This document shows positions 61,947 to 64,000 of a stretch of 64,000 nt of DNA, one piece after another. The position numbers and the translations under genes were made by a program. The DNA comes from Spirochaetales bacterium Spiro_05 (GTDB lineage Bacteria; Spirochaetota; Spirochaetia; Sphaerochaetales; Sphaerochaetaceae): positions 1 through 64,000 of the forward strand of contig LVBG01000010.1 of assembly GCA_001603115.1 (NCBI GenBank). Reading direction: 5' to 3'. Every line of letters starts with the position of its first letter. The stretch's first letter is position 1. A model generated the notes under the pieces. It searched no databases, was not told where the DNA came from, and worked only from the letters and a program-made list of their open reading frames with translations.

Positions 61947-62783
61947 TTATTGCTCAAGAATAAGGGAAGAACCAAGAGTATTGTGATAGTGCACCGAAGA
62001 ACCTTCGGTCGCCAGGGCAATAGCCTCTCTGCCGCTGCAATGGGAGATGCCAAGGATGGCTATCCCCTGCTCTTCGAAAGCTTTGAGGGTACGCTTGGTG
62101 CGCCCACTGTCCGCTTCCACCAGATGGGTTCCCCCAAGCAAGGCGTAAATCGGCTTGTCAAACTGTTTGCGCACCGTATCAAGCATGTTCAGGATGCCCG
62201 GATGAGAACACCCGACCAGCACAACCAGCCCCCCAGCGCTTTCAATCACCAAAAGGACTTCGTCGGAGAAGGTATCTGCAATCCAGCCTTCAGGGCTTTT
62301 CAATACAAAACGGGGATGGATGGTCTCTTCGGGATGTGCATGAGAAAAACTCGTGACCATCCATACCCCATTGGCAATCTGTCGTGTTCCTCCCACCTCT
62401 TCGTAGCGAATGCCGTACTTCTGGAGAAAAGACTCATCAAAATCATTTCCCAAGTATTGGTAGGATGCATTGAAGCGGGCATATTTCGGCGCAAAAAAGC
62501 CTTTGCCTACAGAGAGCGAAACGTTGGGATTCCCCACCTGTTCAATAAATGAACGGAATCCTCCGCTATGATCATAGTGACCGTGGCTGAGCACTACATG
62601 CTCCACCTTTGAAAGGTCCTTGCACAGCAGTTGGGCGTTCTGCAGGAACGCCGAGCTTCTGCCGGTATCAAACAGCAGGGAAGTGTCTTCCGTTTCCACA
62701 AGATAGGAGAGCCCATGCTCGGCTGTAAGACCGGTGTGCTCCCCTTGCGTATTATCCATAAGTGTTGTGATGGTAATGGACAT
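61947..62783 (-). CDS. Metallo-beta-lactamase-fold hydrolase
   Basis: A 278-residue MBL-fold protein with the two-metal motif HGHYDHSGG (His67, His69, Asp71, His72) and later ligands in GCSHPG and ISHCSG. It resembles the subgroup annotated as dihydropterin/RFAP-synthase-like, whose true activities are mostly unknown. AAGGA is upstream of the ATG. First gene of the MBL-gntP operon, probably acting on the imported sugar acid or a lactone. Confidence 0.85.
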   Translation of the reverse strand: MSITITTLMDNTQGEHTGLTAEHGLSYLVETEDTSLLFDTGRSSAFLQNAQLLCKDLSKVEHVVLSHGHYDHSGGFRSFIEQVGNPNVSLSVGKGFFAPKYARFNASYQYLGNDFDESFLQKYGIRYEEVGGTRQIANGVWMVTSFSHAHPEETIHPRFVLKSPEGWIADTFSDEVLLVIESAGGLVVLVGCSHPGILNMLDTVRKQFDKPIYALLGGTHLVEADSGRTKRTLKAFEEQGIAILGISHCSGREAIALATEGSSVHYHNTLGSSLILEQ

Positions 62784-62806
62784 GTCAAATCCTTGGTAGC
62801 TAGTCT

Positions 62807-62830
62807 AACTTATCAGAGGTCTGACAAGTT
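62807..62830. promoter_or_regulatory. GntR/FCD-type operator of the MBL-gntP operon
   Basis: AACTT-A-TCAGA-GG-TCTGA-C-AAGTT is a 24-bp palindrome with a single mismatched pair in the arms. It lies between the MBL start and the convergently placed gntR 3' end, about 25 bp before the MBL ATG. Confidence 0.65.
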
Positions 62831-62875
62831 GATATAACAATATCCCCACCTTTTCTGTGTTGTCAACAAAAATTC

Positions 62876-63571
62876 TTATAAATTTCCGAAATGCAATTGG
62901 ATGTCGGAAAGAGCATTGCGCAGATGTGTTTCCATCGCCTTGCTTGCCTCTTCAGGATTATGATCCTTGATGGCCTGCAACAGCCTTCCATGCTCCGTAA
63001 TGGAGGACTGCAACCTACCGGGGGCATGCAAACTCGCATACCAGCCCTCGTTCAGCGTCTGTTCCATCGTGCGCATAAGCACCGAAAGGGTTCGGTTCTT
63101 GGTCGCCTTGGCAACGGCGAGATGAAAAGCGCTGTCATTGGCAATCGCCTGGGAAACATCTCCTGTCCCGACATTGGCGATGAAGGCTTTGTAATGAGCT
63201 TCCAATGCCTCGAGATCCTTTTCCTCCGCCCGTTGGCACGCAACATAGGCAGCATGAGGCTCTATCAGGAGGCGAACCTCGAAGTGCTCGCGCAGTGCAT
63301 CAGCATTCTCCACCACCCATTCCTTGACCGGATGACTCTTGGCAGAAGGGTCACTGATGAACACTCCCTTGCCTTGGTATACTTTCACTATTCCTGAAAC
63401 TTCCAGCATTCGCAGAGCTTCACGTATGGAGGATCTGCTCACCTCAAGCTTGCTGGAAAGTTCCTTCTCACTATACAGCTTGTCCCCGGGCTTGAGCTTC
63501 TCAGTCCGGATGATCTCGTTGATGGCATCAGTCACCATGACTGACAGGCGTTCTTTCTTAAGCGATTGCAT
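62876..63571 (-). CDS. GntR family regulator, FCD (FadR) subgroup
   Basis: A 231-residue regulator with an N-terminal winged helix (KLYSEKELSSKLEVSRSSIR) and a C-terminal all-helical FCD effector domain carrying the metal/ligand histidines. It most likely represses the adjacent MBL-gntP operon through the palindrome at 62807. The ligand is probably a sugar acid. Start 63571 lies at +1 of its promoter. Confidence 0.9.
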   Translation of the reverse strand: MQSLKKERLSVMVTDAINEIIRTEKLKPGDKLYSEKELSSKLEVSRSSIREALRMLEVSGIVKVYQGKGVFISDPSAKSHPVKEWVVENADALREHFEVRLLIEPHAAYVACQRAEEKDLEALEAHYKAFIANVGTGDVSQAIANDSAFHLAVAKATKNRTLSVLMRTMEQTLNEGWYASLHAPGRLQSSITEHGRLLQAIKDHNPEEASKAMETHLRNALSDIQLHFGNL

Positions 63572-63606
63572 GGTTGCATCCTAGCGCTAAGCGGGCAAAG
63601 GTGCAA
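63572..63606 (-). promoter_or_regulatory. gntR promoter, predicted leaderless
   Basis: Minus strand: TTGCAC (63606-63601), 17 nt, TAGGAT (63583-63578), six bases, ATG. Confidence 0.6.
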
Positions 63607-63641
63607 GTAATCATCCACTGGCAATCCCAAAGGGTTTCTTC

Positions 63642-63647
63642 TATACT
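63642..63647 (+). promoter_or_regulatory. -10 box of the DUF3842 gene
   Basis: TATACT ends 8 nt before the ATG at 63655, with no ribosome site between. The -35 is poor (TGGCAA). Confidence 0.45.
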
Positions 63648-63654
63648 TGGTCGT

Positions 63655-64000
63655 ATGGAAACCACACATACTGCAGCAATCATTGACGGACAGGGCGGAA
63701 GCCTTGGCAAGAGCTTGGTAGAGGCCATCAAGGCCCGATTCCCCCAGGTAAAGGTGCTTGCCATCGGGACAAACAGCCTTGCCGCAAGCGCCATGCTTCG
63801 CAGTGGCGCCGATGCCATCGCCACCGGAGAGAATCCGGTGGTCGTTGCAGCGCGTACGGCTGACCTCATCGTCGGGCCTCTGGGCATCATCACCGCCGAT
63901 GCACTGCATGGGGAAATAACCCCTGCCATGGCCTTGGCCGTGGCACAGAGCAGGGCACACAAGATACTGCTTCCCATAAGCAAGTGCAATGTCTCCATTG
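63655..64000 (+). CDS. DUF3842 family protein, truncated by the window end
   Basis: An open frame of 115 codons running off the window: it begins METTHTAAIIDGQGGSLGK, then GTNSLAASAML, GADAIATGENPVV and GPLGIITADALHGEITPAMA. This matches my recollection of the DUF3842 family (about 130-140 residues), whose function is unknown; the IDGQGG start suggests a nucleotide-binding Rossmann-like fold. Only the final residues are missing. Confidence 0.8.
   Translation, partial: METTHTAAIIDGQGGSLGKSLVEAIKARFPQVKVLAIGTNSLAASAMLRSGADAIATGENPVVVAARTADLIVGPLGIITADALHGEITPAMALAVAQSRAHKILLPISKCNVSI

Overview
This 64 kb window is an ordinary, gene-dense piece of bacterial chromosome. I found no mobile element, rRNA, tRNA or CRISPR array. 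Gene content and protein flavour suggest a non-motile, fermentative spirochaete of the Sphaerochaeta type. That assignment is inferred from recall and was not checked by any search. Supporting features are a FatA-type thioesterase, LacI-controlled tripartite tricarboxylate transport beside two Gfo/Idh dehydrogenases, CPS-type carAB, a DUF1576 membrane protein and ankyrin/LCCL/beta-helix envelope proteins.

Layout. 0-12 kb: ligA (-) diverges from a three-subunit xanthine-dehydrogenase-like operon, followed by dnaE, a YggT protein, recG, rsmD and an acyl-ACP thioesterase. 13-20.8 kb: leftward lspA operon (lspA, small membrane protein, glycosidase-like protein), a Nif3-like protein divergent from a Lon-like protease, and a leftward rsmI-trmH-MATE operon. 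20.8-25.5 kb: a doubled phage-shock (Psp) locus. Two sigma-54 promoters drive pspA-pspC and pspA-pspB-like-pspC-DUF4097, with a pspF-type sigma-54 activator between them. 25.5-32 kb: a lipoprotein with three LCCL domains, a large beta-helix lipoprotein, and a DUF1576 membrane protein with a small partner. 32-42.2 kb: carAB, aspS, a Mn-type CDF exporter, a diguanylate cyclase, an OsmC protein and a DUF6062 protein. 42.2-49.4 kb: a class II aldolase divergent from a lacI-tctCBA-gfo-gfo operon. 49.4-58.7 kb: proS, two ankyrin proteins, a metal P-type ATPase and HMA chaperone with two FNR-type boxes, a barrel-like outer-membrane protein, adenosine deaminase and rhomboid. 58.8-59.2 kb: two tandem sigma-54-driven small RNAs. 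59.2-64 kb: rlmE, a TPR protein, a GntP permease/metallo-beta-lactamase operon with a GntR/FCD regulator, and the start of a DUF3842 gene.

Regulation is the most interesting layer. The four sigma-54 promoters include two perfect ones at 58837 and 59089. Each of these precedes a roughly 100-nt unit that starts with the same 15-nt block, continues with a U-tract and a CCUCC anti-Shine-Dalgarno segment, and ends in a strong terminator. Unit 2 carries the nine bases of the 16S rRNA 3' tail. With a pspF-type activator in the window, these look like stress-induced small RNAs that could act on ribosome-binding sites. Separately, at least ten single-gene or first-in-operon starts have a -10 box ending 7-8 nt before the ATG and no Shine-Dalgarno sequence, which predicts leaderless mRNAs.
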